Below, one piece after another: positions 25,601 to 37,487 of a stretch of DNA of 64,000 bases. The notes under the pieces were generated by a model. That model was not told the origin of the DNA, searched no databases, and was given only the letters and a program-made list of their open reading frames with translations. Within the stretch, counting starts at the first letter, position 1. Each line of letters opens with the position of its first letter. The position numbers and the translations under genes are program-made. Source of the DNA: Sequoia sempervirens (lineage: Eukaryota; Streptophyta; Pinopsida; Cupressales; Cupressaceae); NCBI GenBank assembly GCA_007258455.2, contig VDFB02270651.1, positions 493,018,571 to 493,082,570 on the forward strand, read 5' to 3'.

Positions 25601-26394
25601 CCTCTATCTAGTCTATCGGCCTACGAGGGTCATGTGATAGGCCAATCCTGTCCTCTGAGATATGTCACTGAGAAGGGGACATGACACAACCCATGAATCT
25701 CTAATTGGTTTTAGGGATGTCTCTACAATTTTTTTTCTTTTGCCAACAAGGTGGTGTGCACCTTCTCCTCATACCCATGACTTGTGTAACCAAAGGGTAT
25801 TTGATTGATTGCCGTCACCATTTCTTGCCAATATGGCGATCTCACCAAGTTGAAAGGAAGACCATTGTCATAAATACAACGTGCAATGTGTTCATTTGCA
25901 ATGTCCCTCGCCTCATTTTGAAATGCCTTCTCCAATGGGCCTCTTTTGTGGGAAAAAATAAAGGAAACTTCTTCTTGGGTAGATGGTGCTTCCAAGAGAG
26001 GATGTGGGGCAGCCACTATTGAAGGAGATGTTGTAGGTGGCTTCCTCAATCCTCTTTTGGCTAAATGATGATATCTAAATTTTGCTATCTCATTCACAAC
26101 ACTTGCTTCTTCTTGTTCTCTAATATATGCCATAATTTGTTCTTTTTGCAACCCCTTGTTTGGCCTTTGACAAACTATAGTTCAATGGTTAGACATAGCA
26201 CAAAGGCGAGCTTTCACTCAACTATATGAGCTCTTATACTCAACTTCACAATGACTACAACACCAAACACAAGGCCCACCTCCTGCAAATTGTTTGATCA
26301 CTATAACATATTTCCATGGAGGTGATCCTTGATCATGTTTGAATTGTTTACTCGCCTAAGTCTCTAGGGCCATTGAACTTAAACTAGTAGCCAT
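22616..26394 (-). pseudogene. hAT transposase (BED finger, DUF659, dimerisation region), disrupted
   Basis: From the minus-strand ATG at 26394 the reading opens with a BED-type zinc finger (W-C-C-S-H-C, then Y-K-S-S-Y-S, 26330-26180). Next comes the DUF659-type start, R-G-P-L-E-K-A-F-x-N-E-A-R-D-I-A (about 25960), and its continuation S-I-V-S-N-R-W-K-D-C-T-N (24320 to 24250). A W-W-x-x-V-D-Y-I-L-S-F-T block follows (23600), then the C-terminal dimerisation tail (D-L-V-Y-V-like, near 22890) with an acidic end. The frame is split by a solo LTR at 24319-25686. Leaving that and one 5-bp repeat out puts both sides in one frame. Other stops exist. It is not functional. Confidence 0.8.
24319..25686 (+). 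mobile_element. Solo LTR nested in the hAT transposase gene (family A)
   Basis: It begins TGTAAAAACCCC and ends GGGGACATGACA, 1368 bp, with perfect 5-bp target duplications CAACC at 24314-24318 and 25687-25691. No internal region or second LTR is present, so it is a solo LTR left by LTR-LTR recombination. A second family member lies at 29860-31291 and a related LTR at 40788. It carries five GTACGG motifs (24623, 24768, 24787, 24801, 24834). Orientation is uncertain. Confidence 0.9.
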
Positions 26395-26994
26395 TTTGAA
26401 TAGATTGTCGCTTTAAGAAAAATATAAAAAATGAAAATGTAACCCTTACAATACAAATAAATATAATAAAAACAAAAAATAAACAAAAAACATTTAAAAT
26501 GTTTCTAAAAAAACCTTAAATTTTTATGTTTTTTTCCAAAAAAGTAAAAATCCTATTTTTTTGAAAAAAATATTAAAAACATGAAAGAAATTCGCAAAAT
26601 ATTACTTTTAATTGAAATTCTTCTTTGTGCAAGCTAGTTCCTTCCCACAGCTCATATGAAATGTGTTTGACATCTTTGTAATACTTACCCTTTCAAAAAA
26701 ACCAGCTAGCTTCAAATAATAAAATGGAATGATATTTTGTTGTTTTTGTGCTTTGAAATTGTGAAAATGGATGTTATTTGTCACTTTTAGGTTTCATATT
26801 CACATTTTAGGGTTATTCAGGGCACAAAGTGCTACTTTCTAAGTTAAAAAACCTAAAGAAATATTAGAAAAATGTGGGTTGGGTGATGGATGTGATTGGG
26901 CGTAACTGGGAATGCTTGGGCACAACTCTGCCACCTTGGGTACCCTATGGGTATGTCCTAGATGTACCCACATGGTACTTGTGATGGTAGGGCC

Positions 26995-27297
26995 TATTGG
27001 AACATGTTTGCTGTTGCGTGAAAAGATCGACTTGTTAACGCCTAATACAAACGCTAGAGATAAGCGGATCCATGGGAGGCGGTTAGTCCATGTCCCGAAT
27101 CCAAAGGGAGACGCTAGCGACTAGTCGAGGGGATTCACCGGTGACCTGGCTTTGGTACCATTTGTTGGAACACGTTTGCTGTTGCGCCAAAAGATTGATC
27201 TGTTAACGCTCGATACAAACGCTATAGATAAGCGTATCCACAGGAGGCGGTTAATCCATGTCCCAAATCCGAAGGGAGACATTGGCGATTAGTCCAA
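26995..27297 (-). mobile_element. TRIM-like mini-retroelement or tandem duplication
   Basis: Two direct repeats of about 130 bp (26997-27126 and 27165-27294) are separated by about 38 bp. Read on the minus strand, the copy at 27296-27163 starts TGGACTAATC and ends CCAACA. It is followed by TGGTACCAAAGCC (27160-27148), close to a tRNA-Met primer site. That is the minimal plan of a terminal-repeat retrotransposon in miniature. TAGGGCC stands on both sides (26988-26994 and 27298-27304). The direct repeats are about 88% identical by eye. A simple tandem duplication is the alternative. Confidence 0.45.
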
Positions 27298-27398
27298 TAG
27301 GGCCATGCCTTACTTGTCCCATGCATGAACCCAAGCTTGCTCGTGAAACTGTTTCTGTCCAATCCTTTTACTAGGGGCAAAACAGGATGTTTCTGGTA

Positions 27399-28670
27399 AC
27401 ATAGTAATCATCTTGTTAGCATTTTAATTTGTCTCTTATGACTGCATATGAGGATAAGCCTCTCTTCAAATTCATAGGGGAGGCTCCTTGAAAACTGAAC
27501 GCTATCCTCAACCCCATGATATGAACAAAATTCATTGATATACACTTAACAATATTATCAAAGGTGGATTTTGCATAAATGAAAATAACTGAAATGAACT
27601 CTACCCTATCCTTTTGGTTCATGGATGATGAGCACAAGATGTTAAAGGTTCTTCTCTCACATTGGAGGTTTTAATGATCAAAACTTACAAGTGAAACAAA
27701 GTAAACTAGATCGCTGAATGCTTCCCATCTGCCTGAAAATCAATACCAGTATATCCACATACATAAGAAAGGACTGACACAACCAATTTTAACACAAAAC
27801 CACAGTGAAAGATTTCAAGAAAGTGAATCGCATTAGAGGCACACAAAGTTACCACTAAGATAAATATCAATGTTGATACAAGACTCAATACTATTCTTTG
27901 CATTTAATTCACTTAGTAAAATCTACCATGCTACACACATAAAATTCAAATCAATACTCAAATTATAATTTCTGCAGCATAAGCTTCAGCTCACATAACA
28001 AAACTGTCACCATGTTTGAAAGTCCCTGGGTCCCATTGCCAATGATTGAAAGCCCCTCATGTAACAAAGCTGTTACCATGATATCATGGAAACCCTAAAT
28101 GCTGGTTCACATCTTGGAATTTGATGATGCCATCACAAAAGCTGAAGACAAGCATACAAATTTGTCATGACCATCACTGCAACACAACTTTGGAAATGGA
28201 GACCAAACCCTAAGATTTCACCTTCAGAACAGTAAGTAGCTGAAAAGGAACTCAGGAACAGCAAACCCTGGGCATTTAAATCAACACATCTGTATCCCCA
28301 AATCAGAAACCCTAGAATATAATCTGCAGCAAAGGACATTCATATGACTGCACTTTTCCTTTGCTGTTCTGACTGTTCCATCTGCTGAAAAATGTTGCAC
28401 AACTCCAAAAACTAGGTGGCTGGAAACCCTGCTGATATTCCTCCTCAAAAGGTCGAAACTTACTTGCCTTATAATTTCAAACTACTGCATTCTGCCTTCA
28501 TGAGGTCTAGAATATGCTGAAATCATGACTGGTGCACTTTTGGGTAGAGATGATTAGCTGAAACAGGCCAACATTCATTGCAGATGTAAATTTTTAGTGC
28601 TGCTGTTACTTATCAGATTGTTAGGTACTTCTTTCATTCATACTTGTTACTTGAAACTGTCTAAGACTGG
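27399..28670. other. Intron-like DNA, nothing recognised
   Basis: Short open frames on the minus strand (for example 27416-27637) match no family that I know. No repeat pair or RNA gene is apparent. Confidence 0.4.
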
Positions 28671-28930
28671 TCAGGCGTGCCTCAAATATGCCTTTGTCAC
28701 TCAAACCTGCACTCTAATGGCTGGGTGTGCCTTAATGCTGCCTTAGTCACTTAAACTTGCGCTCTAACTGCTGGGCGTGCCTCAATAGTGCCTTTGTCAC
28801 TCAAACCTGCACTCTAAACCTTGGGTATGCCTCAATGGTGCATTTGTCACTCAAACCTGCACTGTAACCCCTGAGTGTGCCTCAATGGTGCCTTTGTTAC
28901 TCAAACCTTTACTCTAACCCCTGGACATGC
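28671..28930. repeat. 50-bp minisatellite, five units
   Basis: Five consecutive 50-bp units start at 28671, 28721, 28771, 28821 and 28871, with a sixth partial unit from 28921. Each unit runs from CTGGGYGTGCCTCAAT through CACTCAAACCTGC. Units differ at several positions, so the array is old. Confidence 0.95.
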
Positions 28931-29854
28931 ATTTGTGTCACTATTGCCACTTAGATTCGAGGCAGAAACTTGCCATGACTTAAATGTGCTTTTAAGTTTT
29001 TGATGCTAGGCACACATTTACATTGGCAAAGCCAGGTCTGGCATAGCCATAATGATATTTGCCATGGTGAATATGAAGAGGTGCACTTTATTAATGAAAT
29101 AGTCCTGTTTAAAGATGTGAGGTGGATTTCTATGTTGGCTTTTATCACTGGTGTCTGCCCTTAGTGTTTTGGTTAATTTCAAGATGTGGGAGGAAGTTTT
29201 TAATGGGAAAGACAGGCCTGGAGCGTGCCATAAGACTCTTTTCTTAGTCTAAATGTTAAGCAGGACTCTGTGTGAGCCTTGGCAAGTGAATATTTTCAAT
29301 AACCTTGCTGATTTTGAATAAAGTTGCAGAACTTTTATTATCCATGCCAAGTGGACAAATTCAACAACATAACTATGTTCAACAAAGTAAGGCAGAACTT
29401 TGGGCTGAGTTAGCCACTTTTTAGATTTGGTGGAAATTTGGACTGTCTTAGCGACTTTCGCAAGGTGAGTTGGAGTTTTGTGCTAATCAATCTGTGCTCA
29501 TGATGAAAGAAGAAATTTATGATGGCCTAACCAAGCCTGGCGCATGCTTTATGTGTCTTTGCCATGGAAGTGACAGCTACAGATGTGCCATCTATGACTT
29601 AGTTACAATTTTACTTTACTTCTTTGCAGATATTTAAATCATCAAGATCCTGCCATTTCTTTCTGTTTGTTGTATGCTACTGAAACTCCTACTTTCATCT
29701 TGTCTTTGAAAGGCTGCTGCCGCTCTGCTATTTTATCTGCTGCAGATGCCTCTTTTCTGTTGAAGCATGTTCTTGCTTGCTACTCATTCTCAACTTCTGC
29801 CCTTGAAACTGCTGTTCACTCTTGTTCTGCTGATAATGACAAATGAGTGTGAAA
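28931..29854. other. Intron-like DNA, nothing recognised
   Basis: Moderately GC-balanced sequence without a coding signal. It could be an older repeat, but no ends were found. Confidence 0.35.
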
Positions 29855-29859
29855 TGACA

Positions 29860-31291
29860 TGTAATGCCCCTGAACTAGAATGGCTGAAAAAATATGATTT
29901 TTTTTGTATTTTTTTCTGATATTTGGAAACAAGAAAAAGAACAACTGAAATTGAAAATCAAGTACTCCAAACCCTCAACAAATTTCCAAACAACCTCCTT
30001 GGTTAGATCTGAACTTCATTACATCAAAATAAGGGCTGATTTATAAACCCTAGCTTATGCCAAATGAATGTAATTCTGCATTAACAAATAAGCAGTTATT
30101 TTTGATTGTCCAAGGAATAGTTGCAGGCTGTGATCAGACCTGCAATTAAACTCTAAAATCTGTGATCTCATGGGGTTTTTGCTGTGATCTGTAGTCTTCA
30201 CCCTTGAAATGAGTAGTAGCAGTTGATGAATCAGATTTGCCTGGTCTGCGCTCAGCCCCAAACCTGTGATCAGATCTGGGATGGCAGCAATTCCTGGATC
30301 TGCAAGTAATCTAACTATCCCCTGCGATTTTAACTCCTTGCGGACCGGCAATAGCTCTCTGATTTCTCTGTGGTTGTGGAGCTGGGAATACAAATGGAGC
30401 AGCTGCTGCTGGAAATTGATGTGAAGCAGCTGTAGAGGATTGGAGGCTTGTAATGTGCAGTTTGGCAGCCAAAATCAGCTATGTCTAATCAGAATTATCA
30501 GGCATTCCTTGGAACTGCAATCCACCCAAATTACATCTATAACAGCTTCAAATCAACTTGTCCAATTGGAAAACTTGGTGCAAACTCTTCAAAATTAGCT
30601 CCAATGCAATCACTATGTGAGGATGCCCTAGAAGGAAATGAGGGTTTTCAATCCCACTTCCATAATGAAGTCCAAGAGGGTTTTGGTCCTCCCAAACCTC
30701 CGAACAGCCAAAAGGTTTCATCCTCAGTTGTGAATTTGAACATGAATGCTTCAAAGTGAAGAATGCCAAAATGAAATCTAGATGCCAAATGAATCCAAGA
30801 GCCACCTTTTTAAACCTTTTCAAAACTGGCCCTTGGGTTAAAGTTTCCCTCCAAAGCATTTAAAAATACTTTTTATAATTAAGTGTTTAAAAACACTTTT
30901 TAAAAGGGGTTGAGCTTAGTTGGTTAAAACATCGAGTTCTAATTGTGGAGATCCAAGTTCAAATCCCAAAGGGACATCTAATGTGGAATTCTAAGTTGTG
31001 ACTCTTGGTCTTCCATAGTTGGTTTCTAGTGTGGAGGTGGTTTCTACTTTCTAGTGCATTGCTTGAAAGGAGTTAAAACTAGTCTCATGGTTGTGCTTGC
31101 AAGAGCTTGTATTGGTCTCATGTTGATGCTCATATGAGCAGAATATTTGTGAACAACTAGCAGTATTAAAAAGAATACTTTTTAAATTAATAATTTAATA
31201 AAATTATTAGGTTGCCCCTTACATATAAATTCGTTAGGCCCAACTAAAAATAATAATATTAATTCTTTAGTTTTGGAAAGAGGACATGACA
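29860..31291 (+). mobile_element. Solo LTR of the same family as 24319-25686
   Basis: It begins TGTAATGCCCCTG and ends GAGGACATGACA, 1432 bp. Both ends match the solo LTR in the hAT. Perfect 5-bp target duplications TGACA flank it (29855-29859 and 31292-31296). No internal region is present. Short open frames inside (for example 30055-30393 on the minus strand) are not recognisable proteins. Unlike the other copy it contains no GTACGG motif. Confidence 0.85.
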
Positions 31292-31296
31292 TGACA

Positions 31297-32429
31297 ATTA
31301 TCTTGTATATATATTTTCTTAATCATAACTTGATTAGGTTGGCCCAAATTCAACCCCTAAAAGGTTAGGTCAATCCTAATCATGGGAATTTGTTTATTTG
31401 AAAAATTTCAGAGGTGGAACACATCTAAATTGTAACAAACAAAAGCAAGAAAAAATAACTGCAAGAGGACAATCAAACCTATAAAATAGAATGGGCATGG
31501 TAGCAGGTGTGTGTTGGCACATGATAGAAAGTGCATGATAATTATGCAATGCAAATTCCTTAACCAATTAAAAAACCTCGAGTCTTGAAGCAGAGTGCTT
31601 AAACTACTTATTGACTCAGAAGAAGTATCTAATCAAGAATTCTTGAATATATGATTTATTCATCTTCGACAAATGTCGTGAACTAGGATTAGCAGTAGAA
31701 TTACAACATAAATAGTGTACCTTGCCCTTAATGAAGGAATCAATGTGAAATATTTGTCCTTAGCAAAAAAAGCTTTTGTGTTGAATATTTTAGATGAATG
31801 CACATTGATTGTTCACATGAGAATGTTTATATATGACGAAGAGAGAATTATGACCAGACCCAAATGGACATGAAAAATTAAAAGCAATTGTTGTTTATTG
31901 TTTACCTTGTAAGCCAATATAAATACACTTTACAGCCAACTTTGCATTGCAGCCAATCCCTTGCCAATGCTAGACTACAATTTACTCTTGGTTCACTTTA
32001 TGCTCTGTTTAGGCAGCTGTTTAGGTTTGAAGGAGACTTACTTGCTCATATTCTCAGTTGCAAAGATTGATTTGTGTCATTTTTCTCTGTACAAGAGCAT
32101 ATAATCAAACTTAAAATTTGGCTTTGGTTAAACTTCATGCCTACTGTATGTAATGTTCGAGAAAGTAAAATATTGATGGTAATTTATTATTTTCTGTGTC
32201 TTACATGAGAAGATAAAATTCTTTTTCTTTTATGATAAGTGGGTGGTTTACATTTCTTATTGAATTCCAAAGAAGAAATACCTTTGCAACAATTTTAGAG
32301 ATCAAATTGTGCAGGTATGTATGGATGGGATTGTGCAAAGTGATTTGATTGGTTTTTTTCCAAAATAATGTGTATTTGCACTAATCTTTAGAATTCTCAT
32401 TATTTAAACTATCTTAACATGTGTTGCAG
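31297..32429. other. Intron sequence before the Rab coding exon
   Basis: No gene or repeat was recognised. It ends with GTTGCAG (to 32429), a clear 3' splice site preceded by a T-rich stretch. Confidence 0.5.
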
Positions 32430-32480
32430 AAAGTTGAGTACTACAGGACTGTCCTGTAATAAACTGTCACGTGGGAGTCT
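32430..32480 (+). other. 5' UTR part of the Rab exon
   Basis: These 51 bases lie between the 3' splice site at 32428-32429 and the start codon. They contain an in-frame TAA just upstream, so the ATG at 32481 is the first in its frame. Confidence 0.55.
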
Positions 32481-32625
32481 ATGGCTTCCAAGTATTCCTC
32501 AATGCGCCAGGAAAATTTTGATTACATTTTCAAGTTATTGTTAATTGGAGATTCTGGAGTAGGCAAGAGTAGTCTCTTATTACGATTTACAGCTGATACC
32601 TTTGAAGATCTTGCTCCAACAATAG
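32481..32625 (+). CDS. RabC/Rab18-type small GTPase, first coding exon only
   Basis: This exon encodes the N-terminus of a Rab GTPase, a membrane-traffic switch that cycles between GDP and GTP on endomembranes. Forty-eight complete codons and one base of a Gly codon are present. The strand F-K-L-L-L-I leads into the P-loop G-D-S-G-V-G-K-S (residues 23-30), then S-L-L-L-R-F, and ends D-L-A-P-T-I-G at the switch I threonine. The DLAPTIG ending resembles plant RabC (Rab18) proteins. The exon stops in phase 1 at GTATGC (32626), inside the switch I Gly codon. No later exon (switch I end, DTAGQE, NKxD, C-terminal Cys) was found in the remaining 31 kb. Either the intron is huge or this is a stranded gene fragment. 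The exon itself is intact. Confidence 0.8.
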
Positions 32626-34741
32626 GTATGCATCTCTTGGGGTTTTCTTTGCTATATATTGGGTTAGTTATCATGCTTTCTGCTTCTGCATGATTCCCTT
32701 CCAGTGGTTTTTTATGGTTTTATCTTCATTGTTTTTCCATGTTCAATGGGGAAGATTCCCCACTCTTCTTTTCTCTGTCAACATCCCCTTATCCCAGTTC
32801 CTATGCTATTTTCTGATTCATAAATCATTTGTAGGATTTTGAGGTTACTTCTAGGTTTCCCTATTTAGCATTCCTGGATTTTTATATCTCCTTCAAAAGG
32901 AGACTTAAATGAATATAGCATTTGTTCCTTTTACATCAAAATTAAGAGAGTGATAAATCACACATTTTTGTATGACTTCCCTTTTGAGTCTTGACACGAG
33001 ACAAGATTTTACTCCTTAAGATAACTTTGCATTCATGATATCAACTTAAAAGTATGATATTAATAATCTGTCTGGTTTGGGTGTTTAAGCAGAGTAGTCT
33101 GAAAAATTAGGATCTCAAATGTGGGTGGAAATAGAAGATGTATAGACTATAGAGAATACAAAGACACAAGATAGTAGCAATATTTATTCTTACTATTGAA
33201 ACTTACACATTTTCATTATCAAGTCTTCAGTCCTTCGCAAAATATGTAAAGCGAATAAGTGTACAAACATGTGGAATGCATAAATTAAATGATAATACTT
33301 TATCAAAGCCTTGAAAAATTATTGATTGGAGAATGCAGAAAGCTGCTGGAGGATTTTTTGATGAAAGGTGGTGATTATTCTCTTCAAAGACCCCTACAAA
33401 TATTCTGATAAAAGCTAAAGGAAAATGTTCTTCTGGGAAAATTTGAGTCTCTGCTTGCTAATCTTCTTTGGTAGATAAAAGTTTATTTTTTCAATTAAAA
33501 GTAATCTGATGTGCAATTTATATGCCTCCATCATTTCATTCAGGGTAGTTATGCTCTATTTAATTAGTTATTCTGTTTTCTTCTCGACCCTTTTCCAACT
33601 TTGTAGACATGGAATAAGATATTTTGTTATGGTATCAATAAATTAATAATACGTATGAATATGACATGGCATTATAGGTGGACTCTATGACTAGTTGTTA
33701 TATAATATACAAATGACTACTTTTGATCTTGTGTTATGGTTGGTAATTGCATATGGATCTCTTGCAGTTGTTGCCAGCCATCGTATCTGTTGTGGTCAAT
33801 CCTTTGAGTATCTTCTGTGACCATTGAAATTAGATATAATTAATTGTTAAGCTATACTTCGTCCACATGAATTTGTAGCTTATGTTAAGTGATGCATGTT
33901 AATAATGTATAGAAGGTAACTTACAGCCACCAATCTAACTTCTCCCTACAATAATAGATACAAGCATACACACATTGAAGTGTATGCCATGCAACTCTCT
34001 CAAACTGTGTATTCATTCTTCCAACATTAGGCATTAGAGCTAGGATGCCCTAGGAAGGGTATGCTGATTCTAAGCAAGGAAGCCCTAGGATAGAGTACTC
34101 AACCAATCTGACAGAGAAAAAGATTGAAGGGATAAAGGAGAAATTCTATCAAATGGTCAATTGCCACAAAATTGAATGGGCAAAGTTTTTTCTGTGCATC
34201 AAACCTCTAAGTCAAATCTGTGGTACATCATTGTAAAGAATGTGTTAGGGCTGACTCGACTGTCACAATGTTTGTCAAACAAAGGAGAGGTCCTGTTATT
34301 GTTGGAAGATAATTATCACAAAGTTTGCCAAGGTTGGACTGGAGAACTTGTTTGGGCTGACTTGCAGCCTGTTTTGTGCTTGACTGATAGTTGTTGAAGG
34401 TTGAATAGGCCTGTTTTTAATGGCTGACTGTCCCTATTTGGAAGAGGCTAACAACCTTTGTTTGAAATCCAACTGCTGCCAAGGGTGAATCTGCCATCAA
34501 GGGTGACCAGAAATCTGTTTTAGGCTGAGTGATTGCTGTCCAGGGTGAGGGCTGAATTTCATATTTTGGGCCGACTGTCACAAGGAAGTGCAGTGCAGAA
34601 AACAAGCCAGAAACATAAAATCCAAAACACTACACAGTCAGAATTTTGAAATTGGGTTTTGTTTCTTTAAATCTTCCACAATTATTAATTATTTCCTGTT
34701 TTTGTTTTGAAAACTATCAATAAACTCTAGAGTGAATAGCC
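32626..34741. other. Intron sequence downstream of the Rab exon
   Basis: It starts with a good 5' splice site (GTATGC). No further Rab exon is visible on the plus strand. The stretch at 34170-34640 repeats phrases such as GGCTGACTGTC and may be the leader of the copia remnant that follows. Confidence 0.45.
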
Positions 34742-35730
34742 ATGGCCAATATTCGAATTCTTGTTTTGCTAGTAGCCCAAAAGTTTACAGGCCACAAATT
34801 TAATCTGTACTCACAAAATACTCATACTTGCTGAGTATAGAAATTGTGATGGAATAATCCTTAAAAAAGAAGCTAGAACGGCTTCAAATCTTGCTGATTT
34901 TGATAACAGTCATAAAGAAGCCTTGTTGTTGAAACTATTTGTCTTTGATGACTTGATCTGTGAAGTGCGAAATGCCACTTTTGCTGGTGATTTGTTGGAA
35001 AGACTAAAAAAGAAGCATCAAACTTCGGAATAGGGTAGTCCTATATTCAAAAAACTTATTATTACTGACAAAATTGGGCAAATGTCAGTCACTTTCAGAG
35101 CATCTACTTAGGATCCAATGTGAACAAACCAATAGATGAAGATGATATGGTTACTTTGGTCATCGACAGTTTTCTACTATCAATTGAAAATTTTGAGGAG
35201 TCTTTGCATTTGTTAGCAGTGAGTCCAACTCTCACCTTTGGAAAAGTCAGTTCATACCTGTTGCAAAAAGAATAGAGACAAATGCAAATGGCTGAGTCCA
35301 GTTCAGGACAATTTGAGAGTGCACTTGCTGCTGAATATCAGGGTAAAGAGATGAAAAAATTGACTTTTGATTCACAGTCTAAACACAAAGCCAATGTTAT
35401 TATTGTCATAAGCTTTGGAATATCAAAAATGAATTTTGAGAACAATATGATGAATCCCACAAGAGCTGTGGGCTTAGGTTTATGTGGCAGTTGCACTTTG
35501 GAGAGGAAGAGTATGCTTTTATGTCACCTTCTCAAGATGATAGTGATGCAACTAATAGTTTTTTTATTTTATTGCATCATGTAAAGTGTATTGTTGATTC
35601 TAGTTCTATATGTTCTATTCCTTTGGGTGATGGTAGAACTCATGCATTAGAAGGTATAATGGATGTAAATATTAATCTCAGTGATGAAATAAAATTCATA
35701 GTTTGGGAGCAATTTTGTGCTGGTTAGCAA
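34742..35730 (+). pseudogene. Ty1/copia gag remnant
   Basis: A start at 34742 leads into a broken copia gag. F-T-G-H-x-F-N-L is followed by a deletion, then D-N-S-H-K-E-A-L-L-L-K-L and D-L-V-T-L-like text near 35147 (D-M-V-T-L-V-I-D-S). Next is an S-S-S-G linker, and a zinc knuckle near 35395 that has lost its His and last Cys. A protease-proximal segment follows to 35730. Several stops and frameshifts are present. No LTR, RT or integrase accompanies it. It lies in the putative Rab intron. Confidence 0.65.
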
Positions 35731-37474
35731 ATAGCCAAGATATCACCTCCTAAAGTGACTACAAATTGTTCTCAATGATATGTTGGCTATTTTGTGCTCT
35801 TTTTGGGAGCATTTTTTGTTTTAAATGGGCTAGTTTCTGGTCTATTTGACGGTCATGTAGACGGTTTTTGTATATCACAACCCATTTTTCTAGAATTCGC
35901 AGTTTCTTGCCTGATTTACTAACCAGCTCCCATTTTTGGACCTTTCGGAGGCCATAACTTTTGACTGGTAACTTGGATTCGCTTGTTGTTGTTTCTGAAA
36001 GTGCATAATTTCTCATGCTCTTTGTAGTAGTATTATCCTTTTATTCTGATTCTATCTCAGATTTGTAGTTATCAACATAATAGCTATTTTTTAAACTATA
36101 TAATAATATTGTTTTATGCATTGAGTATAAGTGCCATCTCACTATTCAGAAAGGATCACTTTGAAATGTGTTGGTACCCATACAAACTCACCTTTCATAA
36201 GCTTTGTTTATTTCATAATTGATTTGCCATCTTTTGATCCTTGATCTTTGTCAATTCAATCAATTGTTGCCTTTCCTAGTTGGTTTGCAAAAGTTAGTCT
36301 TGTCCTAGTCTTTCAACTAACAGCTTTTGCAGTGTTGGAATTTCACCTTGAATTTGATAAGGAGAAAACAATAATAGCCTCCAAAAGTGGATTCCTAGTT
36401 TGAGGGAGGCATAATGGACATTAAAAAAAATCATAAGGTTCATGAAGGGGGGTGTAGCATTCTTGGAGGGAAAAGTGAATTTGAATGTGTGTTGCCCTAA
36501 TTTCCTCCCTTCCATATATTCACCTTTTGGGCTCGCATTTCATTATCTTTACTTTGGCAACATACCGTGATGTTGCTGGATTGTCTCCAGGTTTCCATTT
36601 TTGCTGGTTGAGGACGAAAACCCTCATTTGTAGTTACTAGTTTCGGTGGTGAGAGACCCACCCTAGCCAGAAGGAGTGATTCGACTTCATGGATCACCTT
36701 TGCATTCACAGAGTTTCTGATTTTTTGTCATTTGGGAGGTTTTAGAATGAAGATTTTCTCCGTATTTTGATGTGGGATTGGAGGTTTTGGTGTGTAAGAT
36801 GATTAGTTTCTTTTTGGAGTGTGTTGGAGGTGTTGGAACTCATTTTTCAGATGTCCGATATGCATTTTCAAAGTTCTGGAAATTCACTTTTTCACTGTGG
36901 CTGGAAGTACTAAATTGCTCATAACTCTGTGCGTTCTGGACATTGTTTCTAAAGATTCCTCACAGCTGGGCGCCACATTTGGAGTATTCATTTGCAATTC
37001 TAGGTGAAGTATTGATTTTTAGAGGCAAATTGCCCCTCCTAGAGAGCCGTTCCATTTGGGAGTTGGTGCACAGTCAGGTCTGCTGATGTAACGGTCTGAA
37101 ATCTGCCTCTTTCTAGGTTCCGTGCAGTTGTTCTTTGTTGAGAGAGTTCTATGGTATGTTAGCCCCTATCGTAGCTATCTATTGTGCAAGTTTGAATGTA
37201 ATGCTGCTCAAATATGACTGGAAAAGGGCAATGTAATGGACTGTTACCAGGTCTGAAACATATTTCATTAAGTCTGATTTCATTTGTTGTCATTTTCCAA
37301 TATGATATGTAATGGTTCAATATGATGATGATGCAATATCATGGTTCATTTCCTTTCTTTGCAATGTTTTCTATGAATATTATGATATGTTGAAAGAACT
37401 TGAAAACAAGAGCAAATCAACAAATCTACATCATACTCAGCAAACAAACAAAAAAATCAGGGGTGGTTGTTACA
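35731..37474 (+). mobile_element. Probable 5' LTR of the gypsy element at 37-41 kb (start uncertain)
   Basis: The end is clear: GTTGTTACA at 37474 directly precedes a tRNA-Met primer site. The upstream text has no ORF. It has phrases typical of plant gypsy LTRs, such as GGAGGCCATAACTTTTGAC near 35947. The start may be near TGTTGGCTATTTT (about 35782), but with no second LTR this cannot be fixed. Confidence 0.45.
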
Positions 37475-37475
37475 G

Positions 37476-37487
37476 TGGTATCCGAGC
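37476..37487 (+). other. Primer binding site, tRNA-Met type
   Basis: TGGTATCCGAGC differs by one base from TGGTATCAGAGC. It sits one base after the LTR end, as in chromovirus-type gypsy elements. Confidence 0.8.

Larger units (their letters stand above)
22155..27398 (-). mobile_element. hAT DNA transposon with nested insertions
   Basis: Terminal inverted repeats TACTAGAAACATCCT (22155-22169) and its near-perfect complement at 27384-27398 enclose a decayed hAT transposase on the minus strand. A second inverted pair, GCTTGGGTTC (22198-22207) and its complement (27327-27336), is subterminal on both sides. The 8-bp host duplication expected for hAT is not preserved. A solo LTR (1368 bp) and a roughly 303-bp TRIM-like element sit inside, so the original element was about 3.6 kb, normal for the family. 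Confidence 0.7.

Noticed and set aside
27001..27300. tRNA-derived SINE
   Set aside because: I found no A-box/B-box pair or poly-A tail. The two long direct repeats fit a TRIM or tandem duplication better.
30055..30393. 112-codon minus-strand ORF
   Set aside because: It lies wholly inside a solo LTR with perfect target duplications and resembles no protein family.
33340..33420. Possible second Rab exon on the plus strand
   Set aside because: No D-T-A-G-Q-E or V-D-F-K text, no proper splice pair and stops in all frames.
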